Shown here: positions 1-9,216 of the stretch, piece after piece
Layout: each line of letters begins with the position of its first letter
How positions within the stretch are numbered: position 1 is the stretch's first letter
NCBI RefSeq assembly: GCF_000373105.1
Contig: NZ_KB890413.1
Location: 299,340-363,339 of the forward strand
DNA from: Neolewinella persica DSM 23188
GTDB lineage: Bacteria > Bacteroidota > Bacteroidia > Chitinophagales > Saprospiraceae
Direction of reading: 5' to 3'
Length of the DNA stretch: 64,000 bases
The notes under the pieces: generated by a model
What the model was told of the DNA's origin: nothing
Databases searched by the model: none
Seen by the model: only the letters and a program-made list of their open reading frames with translations
Translations under genes and position numbers: made by a program

Positions 1-1039
1 CCACTTCGTTGTTGCGGTAGACATCAATTTCGAATTCCACCAGCCTGCTGGCCAGTTTGATGTTCGTACCACCTTTGCCGATGGCAAGGCTGACCTGGTC
101 TGGTTCCAGGTACACCTTTGCACGGCGGCCTTCCATATCGAGGTCGATGTTGGAAACACGTGCCGGTGTAAGGCTACGCTGAATGTAGAGCGACGTATTG
201 TTGGTGTAAGGAATTACGTCGATATTTTCCTGGTTCAGCTCCCGGACAATGCCGTGGATACGCGAACCTTTCATACCGACACAAGCGCCGACCGGATCAA
301 TACGATCGTCATAGCTCTCAACCGCGACCTTAGCACGTTCGCCAGGAATACGGACGATGCCTTTGATCGTAATCAGACCATCTTCGATTTCCGGAACTTC
401 CTGTTCCATCAGCTTCGCAAGGAAACGTTCGTCGGTGCGCGATACGATAACCACCGGGTTATTGTTGTTGCGCATCTCCACTTCCTTAATGATACCACGG
501 ACCATGTCTCCCTTACGGAAGTAATCTCCACGGATGGTTTCTACCCGGGGCATAACGAGTTCGCGGCCATTAGCGTCGTCGATCACCAGGATCTCACGCT
601 TGAGGATTTGCTGTACTTCGCAAAGCACCAGATCGCCAACGCGTTCGGTGTAGCTGCGGTAGAGCTCGTCTTTTTCGAGGTCCATAATACGGCTGATGAG
701 CGTCTGCCGTGCAGCCATGATCGAACGACGACCAAAGTCTTCGAGGAAGAGTTGCTGGTAGCATTCTTCTCCTACTTCGTAGTCTTCATCAACGGCCAAT
801 GCCTCCGAAAAAGAAATTTCGGCCAGCTCATCGGTTACCTCTCCATCGGGTACAATTTCTCGTACGCGCCAGAGTTCGAGGTCTCCGCGGTTAGCGTTCA
901 CGATGATGTTGAAATTTTCATCGGTGGTAAACTTCTTCTTGATCAGGGTCCGGAATACGTCTTCCAGCACCCGCACCATAGTGGGGCTGTCAATCGCTTT
1001 TCCGGAGCTGAAGTCCTTAAAGATTTCTACTAGATTCAT
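1..1039 (-). CDS. nusA: Transcription termination/antitermination factor NusA (partial, 3' end outside window)
   Basis: The minus strand is open from the ATG at 1039 to the window edge, giving about 346 residues. It starts MNLVEIFKDF, then shows the NusA N-terminal RNA-polymerase-binding region, an S1 domain near residues 135-200 (VGDLVLCEVQQ, RGDYFRKGDMVRG) and KH domains, with the typical DPVGACVGMKGSRI block and a later LAIGKGGTNIKLA block. NusA binds RNA polymerase and nascent RNA, acting in pausing, termination and antitermination. The start lies 2 bases after the rimP stop, so the two are co-transcribed, as in the usual rimP-nusA-infB order. The last part of the C-terminal KH region is missing only because the window ends. 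Confidence 0.96.
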   Translation of the reverse strand, partial: MNLVEIFKDFSSGKAIDSPTMVRVLEDVFRTLIKKKFTTDENFNIIVNANRGDLELWRVREIVPDGEVTDELAEISFSEALAVDEDYEVGEECYQQLFLEDFGRRSIMAARQTLISRIMDLEKDELYRSYTERVGDLVLCEVQQILKREILVIDDANGRELVMPRVETIRGDYFRKGDMVRGIIKEVEMRNNNNPVVIVSRTDERFLAKLMEQEVPEIEDGLITIKGIVRIPGERAKVAVESYDDRIDPVGACVGMKGSRIHGIVRELNQENIDVIPYTNNTSLYIQRSLTPARVSNIDLDMEGRRAKVYLEPDQVSLAIGKGGTNIKLASRLVEFEIDVYRNNEV

Positions 1040-1041
1040 AG

Positions 1042-1512
1042 CTAGAAACTGATTTTTACAATTGATTTTTTAATGTCAGCGTAGGAAATTTTAGTCTCCT
1101 GCACCACCGTTTTCTTGCGCTTGCCTTCTTTGATCCTGACTTTAGCTTCCAGGACCAGGTGGTCCGCTTCGGCTGCCGTCATTTTCCCGGCGTGCTTTTC
1201 ACCATCCTCAGTGGTCACCTCCAAGTTCCTGCCTACGTTTTTCACGTACTGGCGGTGAAACTTTAGCGGCCGGCTCACGCCAGGGCTACTGACGTTGAGG
1301 GTGTATTTTTCGCCCAGTGGTTGCTCCTCATCGAGGTAGGCCTCCACAAAGCGACTGATGCGCTGGCACTTGCGAAAGGTCATGGACGAATCGGAATCGA
1401 CAAAAATATCAAGCTTGGTATTGCTCAGGTTAATGTCGACCACAAAACAGTCCGTAAAGTCCTCGCTAGTAGCGAACATTTCTTCCAGCATTCCGGTGAT
1501 GTGTTCTTCCAT
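1042..1512 (-). CDS. rimP: Ribosome maturation factor RimP
   Basis: A 156-residue protein with the RimP signature SPGVSRPL at about residues 76-83 and a C-terminal SH3-like half ending IKKSIVKISF. RimP assists late 30S subunit maturation. I chose the ATG at 1512 (MEEHITGMLEE) because the family is about 150-160 residues; the frame is open further upstream, but that extension is unrelated to RimP and contains a copy of the 17-bp repeat. A weak purine stretch (AAAGAAG) lies upstream. The gene is directly followed by nusA. Confidence 0.93.
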   Translation of the reverse strand: MEEHITGMLEEMFATSEDFTDCFVVDINLSNTKLDIFVDSDSSMTFRKCQRISRFVEAYLDEEQPLGEKYTLNVSSPGVSRPLKFHRQYVKNVGRNLEVTTEDGEKHAGKMTAAEADHLVLEAKVRIKEGKRKKTVVQETKISYADIKKSIVKISF

Positions 1513-1545
1513 CGGGTGTACTTCTTTGCATTTAAACCATTCGTT

Positions 1546-1562
1546 GCACCTGCGTCCGCGCC
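1546..1562 (+). repeat. 17-bp NotI-core repeat, copy 1 (one mismatch)
   Basis: GCACCTGCGTCCGCGCC, preceded by TT as in several other copies. It lies in the untranslated leader of rimP, about 34 bases upstream of its ATG. Confidence 0.75.
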
Positions 1563-1584
1563 AGAAAACTGAATAGTTATGGCA

Positions 1585-1614
1585 CAAAAAAGAGGGAATC
1601 TAAACGATTCCCTC
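1585..1614 (-). terminator. Terminator-like hairpin in the rimP-nusA leader
   Basis: A perfect 9-bp stem (GAGGGAATC / GATTCCCTC) with a 5-base loop is followed on the minus strand by six T. No gene lies between it and the candidate promoter at 1641-1648, so it sits in the rimP leader. It could be an attenuator or end a short leader RNA. Confidence 0.6.
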
Positions 1615-1640
1615 CGGGTGCTTTTAACGGCCTTGTGATG

Positions 1641-1648
1641 CAAAGGTA
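1641..1648 (-). promoter_or_regulatory. Bacteroidota-type -7 box upstream of rimP-nusA
   Basis: TACCTTTG on the minus strand fits the TAnnTTTG -7 element of Bacteroidota housekeeping promoters. No clear -33 TTG was found. It lies about 130 bases upstream of rimP, before the terminator-like hairpin. Confidence 0.45.
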
Positions 1649-1683
1649 ACGCTTTCTTTTTAAAAGAGTTGAATTGGAGGCCG

Positions 1684-1726
1684 TACAAAAGAACTGCTCC
1701 GGAAACATCAATAGTTTCCGGAGCAG
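1684..1726 (-). terminator. Rho-independent terminator of the fasciclin gene
   Basis: A 13-bp perfect stem (CTGCTCCGGAAAC and its complement, 7-base loop) followed on the minus strand by TTCTTTTG, about 60 bases past the fasciclin stop codon. Confidence 0.8.
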
Positions 1727-1784
1727 TAATCAGGTTTTGCGGGGCGACGGTGCGCAGGGTGCAAAAACCGTTTAAAGAGCAGGG

Positions 1785-3137
1785 TTAAAGCCCCTCCGGT
1801 ACCAGTACGCCGTTAATAAGGTGAATGACACCATTAGAGGCCTGGATATCGGTTAGGTCGAAATTGACGCTGGTATCATCATCAATGAAGATGAAGAAAT
1901 TACCATCTCCGTCTACCCGTATGTCAATAACGTCGTCTGGATTAAGCGTTGGCACCGTTCCTGCGGCCAGGTCGGTACTTCGTACGTTTCCAGTTACCAC
2001 GTGGTAGGTCAGTACTTTGGCGAGCTGCTCGACGGTCAGTGAGTCGACTACGTCCGAAATGGCCTCGAAAGCTGAATTTACCGGCCCAAATACAGTCAGC
2101 GGATCCGTACCGCTAAGCGCACCAACCAGGTCGGCTGCAATCAGGGCGCTTTCCAGTTCAGAAACGCCTTCTGCCTTGACGGTGAAGTCCACAATGGTTT
2201 GAGGAGTGAGCACTTTACTCACGGCATGGATGACGCCATTGGTACCAAACACATTCGGTACTAACACATTGGCATCAGTATTTACCGATACGCCACCGGT
2301 ACTGCTGTTAACCAGCAAGGACAGTGCGGAGCCACCGGGGCCGGAAGCGCTGAGAGAAGTGACAAAGTTATCACCATCTGCCAAATCTCCGGCTGGTACC
2401 GAAGTACCCAGAACATGGTATAGCAACAGGTCACTGAGTTCTTCATCAGTAACACTTTCCAGGTCGATATTAGCTTCGGTAAAAGCATCGTCAGTGGGGG
2501 CAAAAATGGTAAGGGTGCCTTCTCCGTTTACCGTTTCGTCTAGTCCGGTACGCTCCAGCGCAGCGATCAGAGAGGTAAAACGCCCATCGATTCTGGCGCG
2601 GTCGAGCAAGCTCGGCGGCAGAAGTACTTTGTCGATGGCGTGAATGGTACCGTTAACTGCTTCCACGTCCGGCACCACTACTGTAGCCGATTCGTTGATG
2701 GTTATACTGGTTCCGTCATTATCAACAAACAGCGGCAATTGGGCACCGCCAGGTCCGGTTTTATTTTCCGTCAGCAGCTCTGTGCGGCCTGAAGGAATGG
2801 CACTGGAAACGATATTGCTACCCAAAATAACGTGGTAAGCGAGAATATTCGCAAGTGCATCATCCGAAAGGGTACTCAAATCGACACCGAGGTCGGTAAA
2901 AGCATCATCGGTAGGCGCAAAAACGGTAAGCTGGCTGGAGGAGACGTCGAGAAAATCGTCCAGTCCGGTACGCTCTAATGCAGCTGTAAGGGTGGTGAAA
3001 CGGCTGTCGGCAGAAGCCACGTCGGTGATGGTTCCAATAACTGGATCAATGGGACCGTCTTCATCGTCGTCACAAGCCGAGAAACTGAAGATAGTAAGCA
3101 AAAGGATGACTGTCCATCCGAGGGATAGTTTACGCAT
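1785..3137 (-). CDS. Fasciclin (FAS1) triple-domain lipoprotein
   Basis: From the chosen ATG the product has 450 residues: a lipoprotein signal with cleavage before Cys22 (IFSFSAC), an acidic DDDEDG linker, and three FAS1 domains at roughly 38-165, 175-305 and 315-448. Each carries the repeated TVFAPTDDAF-type and YHV/VNGxIHxIDKVL-type blocks; the third is more divergent (TVFGPVNSAF). FAS1 proteins are adhesion modules, here probably anchored in an outer membrane. An upstream in-frame ATG would add nine residues before the signal peptide and is less likely. Monocistronic with its own terminator. Confidence 0.9.
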   Translation of the reverse strand: MRKLSLGWTVILLLTIFSFSACDDDEDGPIDPVIGTITDVASADSRFTTLTAALERTGLDDFLDVSSSQLTVFAPTDDAFTDLGVDLSTLSDDALANILAYHVILGSNIVSSAIPSGRTELLTENKTGPGGAQLPLFVDNDGTSITINESATVVVPDVEAVNGTIHAIDKVLLPPSLLDRARIDGRFTSLIAALERTGLDETVNGEGTLTIFAPTDDAFTEANIDLESVTDEELSDLLLYHVLGTSVPAGDLADGDNFVTSLSASGPGGSALSLLVNSSTGGVSVNTDANVLVPNVFGTNGVIHAVSKVLTPQTIVDFTVKAEGVSELESALIAADLVGALSGTDPLTVFGPVNSAFEAISDVVDSLTVEQLAKVLTYHVVTGNVRSTDLAAGTVPTLNPDDVIDIRVDGDGNFFIFIDDDTSVNFDLTDIQASNGVIHLINGVLVPEGL

Positions 3138-3397
3138 AATATTAGGTTTTAAAGCGGAATGCACTCAGGTTAATGGGTTCAGATAATTCCGCTGGTATGG
3201 TTGATAGTATTACTATCTCCAATGGGAACGAAGCTGAAAATGTTCTCTAACAAGAGACGTTAAGCAAGCCCATTAGCAGACTAGTGTTAAAGTTGATTTT
3301 TTTTCGAACCTGAGACTCACGAATCCCCTCTTAAAGTCGTCCTACCCTCTTTTTTTAATGCCTGGCAACGTAAATCAAGCGTTAGTAGTCAACTTGC

Positions 3398-5101
3398 TTA
3401 ATCATGTTGTACCGCCGGAGCGTCCCATCCACGATCATCGGGGTTGTTTTCCAAATGGTCCAGTGCACTCTGGATCGACAAAAAGTTATGTGCTGCTCCC
3501 ATACGTTCCATTAGGCCACAGCGGTAAAGCTTGTCTCTTACTGGTCCAATAATACCACATAGGTACAGGCTGACATTTTGCTTTTCCAGCGTTTCCAGGA
3601 AGCGGGTAAGCTCATATAGGCCAGTAGTGTCGATGTCGTTAATTGTATGACCATCGATGATAACTACACGGAGGGCATCTCCTCTTTCACGGACAAGCTC
3701 CTCCATCCGATCCCGGAAGTACTCAGCGTTTCCGAAATACAATTCAGCATCAAACCGAACCAACAGGACAGCAGGGTCAACTTCTGCCTCCCCAAACCTC
3801 ATACGATTCCGGAAAGCATTGGTGCCCGGCACCCGGCCTAACTCGGCCAAATGCGGCCGGGCAGCTCGCCAAAAAACGAAGATCAAAGAGAGCAATACCC
3901 CTCCGGCAATGCCATATTGCAATCCGGCAAACAACGTGAAGACAAAAGTGATCAATAGCGTTGCGAACTCCTTGGGAGCCAAATGCCAAAGTTTGCGCAT
4001 TTCTCCCAGGTCGAATAGGTTGCGAATCGAATAAATAATGATGGCAGCCAGAACGGGGATCGGCAGATAATAGAACAGGGGGGTAAAAAACAGTAACACC
4101 AGTACTAATAACAGTAATGCGGCAAGGCTGCTCAAAGCTGATTTTCCTCCCCCCTCTTCCAGTACAGCGGAACGACTGAAACTAGCGGACGAAGGAATGG
4201 CCTGAAAAAAGGCCCCTCCAATTTTACCGATTCCGAGTGCGATGGATTCTCGATCGGGAGAAATTCGGTAATAATTATGGTTGGGAGAAAAAGTCTTGCC
4301 AATCGACAAGGTTTCAATAAAGCTGATCAGCGCCATAACCAAGGCTACTGGAAATAACTGCTGTAAAATATTGAGGTCGAGTACCGGCAGAGAAAATATT
4401 GGTAATCCGGCCGGAATATCTTCAACGGTTGAAACGCCCCATTCCTGCCCGAACAGCCACACTATCGTTGTGGAGATAACGATCAGAATAAGCATAGTGG
4501 GAAATCGCCGTGGTAGCCAGCGTTTAGCTGCCAGCAAGGAAAAGAAAGCACCAACGCCAAGTACTGCCGTTGGTAAATGAAGGTTTGGCGCGCCAGTAAC
4601 CAACTCCAAGACGGAAGCATGGAATTTACTGGTAGACATGGTAGGAATTCCCAGGAGAGCATCAAGCTGAGAAACCATGATAAGTACCGCAGCAGCGGAA
4701 ACGAAGCCTGAAAGTACCGGTCGGCTAAGCAGACTAACAATACCTCCTAACCTAAGCAACCCAAACAACAGATGAAGTACTCCGGTAAGCCCCCCCAGTA
4801 ATACGGCATAAGCCACATATTCTGCGGTGCCCGGATCGGCCAAACCAGAAAGCCCGTTGAGACAGAGTAAAGAAGCTAAAGCTGTGGGCCCGACCGACAC
4901 ATGGGGAGTCGATGCCACCAAGGTGTACAGTAACATTGGGACAAAGGCGGCATACAGTCCGTACACAGGGTCAACCCCCGCCAGCATTGCGTAGGCCATG
5001 GCCTGTGGAATGAGGAGGATGCCCAGCGTAAGGCCGGCGGTCAGATCCGAGATCAGACCGGTAGTTCGATATTCTTTGGGGCGAGGAAACCAGCCGGCCA
5101 T
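3398..5101 (-). CDS. SulP/SLC26 family anion permease with STAS domain
   Basis: A 567-residue protein beginning MAGWFPRPKEYR. It has a polytopic membrane domain with the SulP signature (IPQAMAYAMLAGVDPVYGLY, then VSVGPTALASLL) and a C-terminal cytoplasmic STAS domain at about 430-545 (LLVRFDAELYFGNAEYF, VVIIDGHTINDIDTTG). The family moves sulfate, bicarbonate or other anions across the inner membrane. Its start is 27 bases after the MBL-rhodanese stop on the same strand, implying one transcript; the pairing suggests export or uptake of a sulfur oxyanion, which is an inference. Confidence 0.92.
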   Translation of the reverse strand: MAGWFPRPKEYRTTGLISDLTAGLTLGILLIPQAMAYAMLAGVDPVYGLYAAFVPMLLYTLVASTPHVSVGPTALASLLCLNGLSGLADPGTAEYVAYAVLLGGLTGVLHLLFGLLRLGGIVSLLSRPVLSGFVSAAAVLIMVSQLDALLGIPTMSTSKFHASVLELVTGAPNLHLPTAVLGVGAFFSLLAAKRWLPRRFPTMLILIVISTTIVWLFGQEWGVSTVEDIPAGLPIFSLPVLDLNILQQLFPVALVMALISFIETLSIGKTFSPNHNYYRISPDRESIALGIGKIGGAFFQAIPSSASFSRSAVLEEGGGKSALSSLAALLLLVLVLLFFTPLFYYLPIPVLAAIIIYSIRNLFDLGEMRKLWHLAPKEFATLLITFVFTLFAGLQYGIAGGVLLSLIFVFWRAARPHLAELGRVPGTNAFRNRMRFGEAEVDPAVLLVRFDAELYFGNAEYFRDRMEELVRERGDALRVVIIDGHTINDIDTTGLYELTRFLETLEKQNVSLYLCGIIGPVRDKLYRCGLMERMGAAHNFLSIQSALDHLENNPDDRGWDAPAVQHD

Positions 5102-5128
5102 TGCGCGTTGGGTAATGAAGTGATTGAT

Positions 5129-6511
5129 CTAAGCGGTTTGCAGTGCGATAATATCTTCGACTTTATCCTGCACATTAATCAGTTGATCAAACCCACGAGA
5201 TTTCAGTAAGCTGGCAGCAATAGTGGAACGATAGCCACTGCCACAGTGGAGGTAGTATTTGTTTTCGGGCTTTAACTCCTTCATCCGGCCATTCAGGGAA
5301 GTCAAAGGAATATTGACCGCGTCGACAAGGTGACCATTTTCGTATTCACTTGCTTTGCGCACGTCAAGAATGTGGGAGGCCTGACCACTGTTAAAGGGTT
5401 CTTTGAATTCTTCCGCGTTGATTGTCTGAACAGCATCCAGTTCACCACCAGCAGCCTTCCATGCGGCGATGCCGCCTTCAAGGTATCCCAGGGTCTGATC
5501 ATAGCCTACCCGACTTAATCTTTCTACGGCTTCCGCCTCTCTTCCGGGCGCTGTTACTAATAATATCGGCTGCTGTAAGTCGGGAATCAGTTCTCCAGCC
5601 CACGGAGCGAAACTGCCATCCAGTCCTATGAAAATACTGTTTGGGACAAAGCCCCGGACAAAATCAGCCTTATCCCGCACATCCAGAACCAACGGCCGTT
5701 GGTCGTTAGCAACTTTCTCAAAGGCGGCAGGAGAGAGAGCAACGGCACCTCGGTCCATTACCTCGGCGAAAGACTCGTACCCCTGCTTGTTCATCCGGAC
5801 GTTTTCGCTGAAATATGCAGGAGGAGGCAAAAGGCCTTCCGTTACTTCCTTGACAAACTCCTGGCGGGTCATATCTGCCCGCAGAGCATAGTTGGTTGCC
5901 TTCTGGTTCCCCAGGGTATCCTGGGTCTCGTGGCTCATCTTTTTACCGCAGGCGGAGCCTGCGCCATGTGCTGGATAAACGACTACCTCATCGGGCAACA
6001 CCATGATCTTACGGCGGAGGCTATCATAGAGCAATCCTGCCAAATCTTCCATAGTTAAAGCACCTTTTTTCTGGGCCAGGTCGGGCCGGCCGACATCACC
6101 GATAAAAAGGGTATCTCCGGAAAAAATAGCCTTAGGGCGCCCTACTTCATCAAGCAACAAATAAGTGGTACTCTCCAGCGTATGACCTGGCGTATGAAGC
6201 GCCCGGATGGTTACTTTTCCGAGTTTAAAATCCTCCATATCGTGTGCCTCATACTTCTCGTAATCCGTCTTTGCCCCCGGGCCGTATACGATAGTGGCAC
6301 CGGAGGAGGCGGCAAGGTCCAGGTGTCCGCTGACGAAATCAGCATGAAAATGTGTCTCAAAGATGTACTTGATTTTGCTGCCAGCTTCTTTGGCACGGAG
6401 CAGGTAAGGTTCGGGGCTACGCAGAGGGTCGATGATCGCTGCTTCTCCCTCACTCTCAATATAGTACGCTCCCTGAGCAAGGCATCCGGTATAAATCTGG
6501 TCAATTGTCAT
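5129..6511 (-). CDS. MBL-fold persulfide dioxygenase-like protein fused to two rhodanese domains
   Basis: A 460-residue fusion. The N-terminal metallo-beta-lactamase domain has THFHAD at 53-58, His63, His110 (HTPGHT), Asp133 (SGDTLF) and a PAHGAGSACG block, as in ETHE1-like persulfide dioxygenases. A first rhodanese domain (about 270-355) has no cysteine at the active loop (LLVTAPGRE). The second (about 365-460) keeps it at Cys423 (HCGSGYR). The layout resembles CstB-type proteins that turn persulfides into sulfite/thiosulfate in the cytoplasm. A TACCTTTG box lies only 4 bases upstream of the ATG, so the message could be nearly leaderless. Followed by the SulP gene. Confidence 0.92.
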   Translation of the reverse strand: MTIDQIYTGCLAQGAYYIESEGEAAIIDPLRSPEPYLLRAKEAGSKIKYIFETHFHADFVSGHLDLAASSGATIVYGPGAKTDYEKYEAHDMEDFKLGKVTIRALHTPGHTLESTTYLLLDEVGRPKAIFSGDTLFIGDVGRPDLAQKKGALTMEDLAGLLYDSLRRKIMVLPDEVVVYPAHGAGSACGKKMSHETQDTLGNQKATNYALRADMTRQEFVKEVTEGLLPPPAYFSENVRMNKQGYESFAEVMDRGAVALSPAAFEKVANDQRPLVLDVRDKADFVRGFVPNSIFIGLDGSFAPWAGELIPDLQQPILLVTAPGREAEAVERLSRVGYDQTLGYLEGGIAAWKAAGGELDAVQTINAEEFKEPFNSGQASHILDVRKASEYENGHLVDAVNIPLTSLNGRMKELKPENKYYLHCGSGYRSTIAASLLKSRGFDQLINVQDKVEDIIALQTA

Positions 6512-6515
6512 TCCT

Positions 6516-6523
6516 CAAAGGTA
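6516..6523 (-). promoter_or_regulatory. TAnnTTTG-type -7 box abutting the MBL-rhodanese start
   Basis: TACCTTTG on the minus strand, four bases before the ATG at 6511. If used, transcription would begin at or very near the start codon. No -33 element is evident. Confidence 0.35.
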
Positions 6524-6560
6524 CGGATGAACAATGCTTTCATCACCTGATCGTAAGTCA

Positions 6561-7466
6561 CTACAACTCCAAATCAGGAACCAGACTCAACAGTTTGCGA
6601 AGTTTTTCACGATTCGGTTCCGACAGCGGCATCAGCGGCACACGTAACTTATTATGGCAAAAACCTAGCATTGAGACAGCCGCTTTTATGCCTATTGGGT
6701 TTCCCTCTACATAAAGTAGCGGATGAACATCAAGCATATCGAAGTTTAGCTTACGCGCCTTTGGGAAATCACTTGCCAGTGCTGCGTTTACCATTCCGCT
6801 GAAATGCTTAGGCAGGGCGTTAGCAATTACGCTGATACCGCCATGCCCCCCGAGAGCAATTACCGCAGCAGTTATCGGATCATCTCCTGAGAGCACACCA
6901 AAATTATCATGGCAATGCTTCAGAATTTCGACCGATTGCTCCAGCTTACCACTTGCTTCCTTAACGGCGGCAAAGTTTTCGTGGTTCTCAGACAGCTTAA
7001 GTATGGTTTCCGGCAGCACGTTGCTGCTCGTCCGTCCGGGCACATTGTAAATAATAACCGGAAGTGGGCTGGCCTCTGCGACCCGTATGAAGTGCTCGTA
7101 TATCCCCGACTGAGGGGGTTTACTGTAGGCCGGGCTACTGGACATAATACCCGATACGCCATCAAAATTATAGTTCTTAATGATCGTCTCTAGCTTATCA
7201 GTGTAGTTCCCGCCAAAAAAGCCAGCCACAATCTCTACCCGGCCATCCACGTGTCGGAGCGTGAAATCCAAAATTTCCCGGCACTCCTGACTACTCAGTG
7301 TAATCGCTTCACCAGTTGTTCCCAAAGAGACAATGTAGTCTACTCCACCTTCAATAACGTAGTCAATGATGTTCCCCAGCGCGTGGTAATCCACCGTATT
7401 GTCAGGCAGGAAAGGCGTAATCAAAGCGACGCCGGTGCCGCTAAATTTTGGAAGTACTCGTTGCAT
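6561..7466 (-). CDS. dapA: 4-hydroxy-tetrahydrodipicolinate synthase
   Basis: From ATG 7466 the protein has 301 residues (MQRVLPKFSG), close to the family norm. Catalytic residues are visible: Thr50-Thr51 in SLGTTGE, Tyr140 in IIYNVPGR and the Schiff-base Lys169 in AAVKEASG. The enzyme condenses pyruvate with aspartate semialdehyde in the lysine/diaminopimelate pathway. An in-frame ATG at 7490 is also possible. The start overlaps the end of the DUF6913 gene by 26 bases, so translation is probably coupled in the accA-DUF6913-dapA operon. Confidence 0.96.
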   Translation of the reverse strand: MQRVLPKFSGTGVALITPFLPDNTVDYHALGNIIDYVIEGGVDYIVSLGTTGEAITLSSQECREILDFTLRHVDGRVEIVAGFFGGNYTDKLETIIKNYNFDGVSGIMSSSPAYSKPPQSGIYEHFIRVAEASPLPVIIYNVPGRTSSNVLPETILKLSENHENFAAVKEASGKLEQSVEILKHCHDNFGVLSGDDPITAAVIALGGHGGISVIANALPKHFSGMVNAALASDFPKARKLNFDMLDVHPLLYVEGNPIGIKAAVSMLGFCHNKLRVPLMPLSEPNREKLRKLLSLVPDLEL

Positions 7467-7998
7467 TCGTGAAGGTGAAAATTTGCTCAATGGCCGCCAA
7501 TTGGTCTTTTAGTCTAACCGACAGGCTTCCATCAAATTGCAGGTGATAAGGATTTGTGGAGTCTTTGACAAAGGGACCTACCTTCAGTTTCGCCGGTTTT
7601 GTTGTCGCTAGAAAGTCAAGGACAGGATGTTGGGCGGGCCCCAGTCGTATTAATAAGTCGGTGGCATCGCTCTGTATTTTTTTGACGACATCCCCCTGCG
7701 GAACACCGTACCAGTTTAAGTCCTTGACTGATACTATTTCAAAATCAAAGCTTGCGGAGCCAACTTCATGTTCAAAAAAGCCAATTACTTTAATTTTGCT
7801 TCCGTGGCGCCGGTTAGCATCTCTCCATTTATCTACTGCTTTTCGGTCTTCGGCGGAGTCGGCAATAAACAGAATGGTTATTTGTCTGGAGTTAACCAGA
7901 TTAATCTTTTCCCCTGGTTGCTTCACAGGCGGCGTGGAAGTTTCTTCCTCCATCCGTTTACGGAACAACCGTTCCTTTATGTTTGTAAGGAAAGACAT
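7441..7998 (-). CDS. DUF6913-like conserved Bacteroidota protein
   Basis: 185 residues, no signal peptide or membrane segment. It reads like the DUF6913 family found beside accA/dapA in this phylum: a basic N-terminus, a Rossmann-like start (ITILFIADSAEDRKAVDKW), then VIGFFEH and DLLIRLGPAQHPVLDFLATT. Function is unknown. Its ATG shares one base with the accA stop (TAATG) and its end overlaps dapA, so it is translationally coupled on both sides. Confidence 0.75.
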   Translation of the reverse strand: MSFLTNIKERLFRKRMEEETSTPPVKQPGEKINLVNSRQITILFIADSAEDRKAVDKWRDANRRHGSKIKVIGFFEHEVGSASFDFEIVSVKDLNWYGVPQGDVVKKIQSDATDLLIRLGPAQHPVLDFLATTKPAKLKVGPFVKDSTNPYHLQFDGSLSVRLKDQLAAIEQIFTFTNATSTSKI

Positions 7999-8954
7999 TA
8001 CCCGGCGTTTTCTACCCGCCCAATAGCCGAGTACTTCGCGATACGCTCTTCAATTACCTGGTCGATATCTTTTTCCTGTAAGGCCACAATTGCCTTTTTC
8101 AATTGCCGTTTGAGGCTCTTGGCCATTTCATCCGGAGCGGAATGGGCCCCACCATGAGGCTCCTTTACGATTTCGTCAATAATGCCGAACCCTAACATGT
8201 CATCAGCGGTCAGTTTCAGCGCTTCGGCAGCCTGTTCTTTATAGTCCCAGCTGCGCCACAGAATACTGCTGCAACTCTCAGGACTGATGACGGAATACCA
8301 GGTATTTTCCAGCATCATCACATGGTCTCCCAGCCCGATACCAATAGCGCCGCCACTGGCACCTTCACCAATCACTGCACAAACGATTGGAACGCGCAAC
8401 TGAGCCATCTCGATCAGGTTTCGGGCTATGGCCTCTGCCTGCCCGCGCTCTTCAGCCTCGATCCCCGGAAAGGCTCCCGGAGTATCGATCAGCGTAACTA
8501 CTGGAAAGCCAAAACGTTCGGCCATTTTCATTAACCGGAGTGCTTTACGATAACCTTCAGGGTTGGCCATACCGAAGTTACGGTACTGCCGCATTTTCGT
8601 ATTCACCCCTTTCTGGTGTCCGATGATCACTACTGTTTGCCCGTCCATATTGCCAATACCCCCCACGATGGCTTTGTCGTCTCCGTGGTACCGGTCTCCG
8701 TGTAACTCCACAAACTTCCGGCACATCTGTTCGATGTAGAATAAAGTGTAAGGACGCTCAGGGTGTCGACTGAGCTGTACCCGCTGCCAGCCAGAAAGAT
8801 CGCTGTAGATCTCCTTTCTGGTCTGTTTAATCCGGGACTCAAGCTCTTGAATGGTCTCCTCCATGTCCACGACACCGTCTTCCGCTACTTCCCGGACTTT
8901 TTCCAGTTGTTCGTAGAGTTTCTCCAGTGGTCGCTCAAATTCTAGAAATACCAT
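7998..8954 (-). CDS. accA: Acetyl-CoA carboxylase carboxyltransferase subunit alpha
   Basis: 318 residues, full length for AccA. Recognisable blocks include the N-terminal [10 protein letters not shown] helix region, [38 protein letters not shown] and [13 protein letters not shown]. With AccD it transfers carboxyl from biotin to acetyl-CoA, making malonyl-CoA for fatty acid synthesis. First gene of a coupled operon with DUF6913 and dapA. accB and accC lie about 41 kb away in this window; accD is not seen. Confidence 0.97.
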   Translation of the reverse strand: MVFLEFERPLEKLYEQLEKVREVAEDGVVDMEETIQELESRIKQTRKEIYSDLSGWQRVQLSRHPERPYTLFYIEQMCRKFVELHGDRYHGDDKAIVGGIGNMDGQTVVIIGHQKGVNTKMRQYRNFGMANPEGYRKALRLMKMAERFGFPVVTLIDTPGAFPGIEAEERGQAEAIARNLIEMAQLRVPIVCAVIGEGASGGAIGIGLGDHVMMLENTWYSVISPESCSSILWRSWDYKEQAAEALKLTADDMLGFGIIDEIVKEPHGGAHSAPDEMAKSLKRQLKKAIVALQEKDIDQVIEERIAKYSAIGRVENAG

Positions 8955-8981
8955 TTAATTCGTGGTTTTTGGTAAGCGGGG

Positions 8982-8989
8982 CAAAGGTA
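8982..8989 (-). promoter_or_regulatory. TAnnTTTG-type -7 box upstream of accA
   Basis: TACCTTTG on the minus strand, 27 bases before the accA ATG, fits a Bacteroidota -7 element. A -33 TTG at standard spacing is not evident. Confidence 0.5.
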
Positions 8990-9096
8990 CAACATGCAGG
9001 TTGCACGTTGTTAGATTGCAAGGTTCAAGTAAAACAATCGTGAGAAGGGAATCAAATGGCTTCGACAAGCTAAGCCACCGATTAATCTTCGGTAAA

Positions 9097-9135
9097 AGCC
9101 GTCAATAATCTGCCCAAGGCGAATTATTGACGGCT
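9097..9135 (-). terminator. Inverted repeat downstream of the coiled-coil protein gene
   Basis: A perfect 13-bp stem (AGCCGTCAATAAT and its complement) with a 13-base loop, about 80 bases past the stop at 9217. On the minus strand the stem is followed by TTTACC, a weak T-tract, so termination is plausible but not certain. Confidence 0.5.
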
Positions 9136-9216
9136 AAACGACCTGACGGATCAATGACTGAGCTGACAGGACCGTCCTTGTGATTGTCCTGCAAGGTTCA
9201 GATTAATAAGCTATGG

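Noticed and set aside
254..1033. 259-codon open frame on the plus strand
   Set aside because: Antisense shadow of nusA, whose domains are clear on the minus strand.
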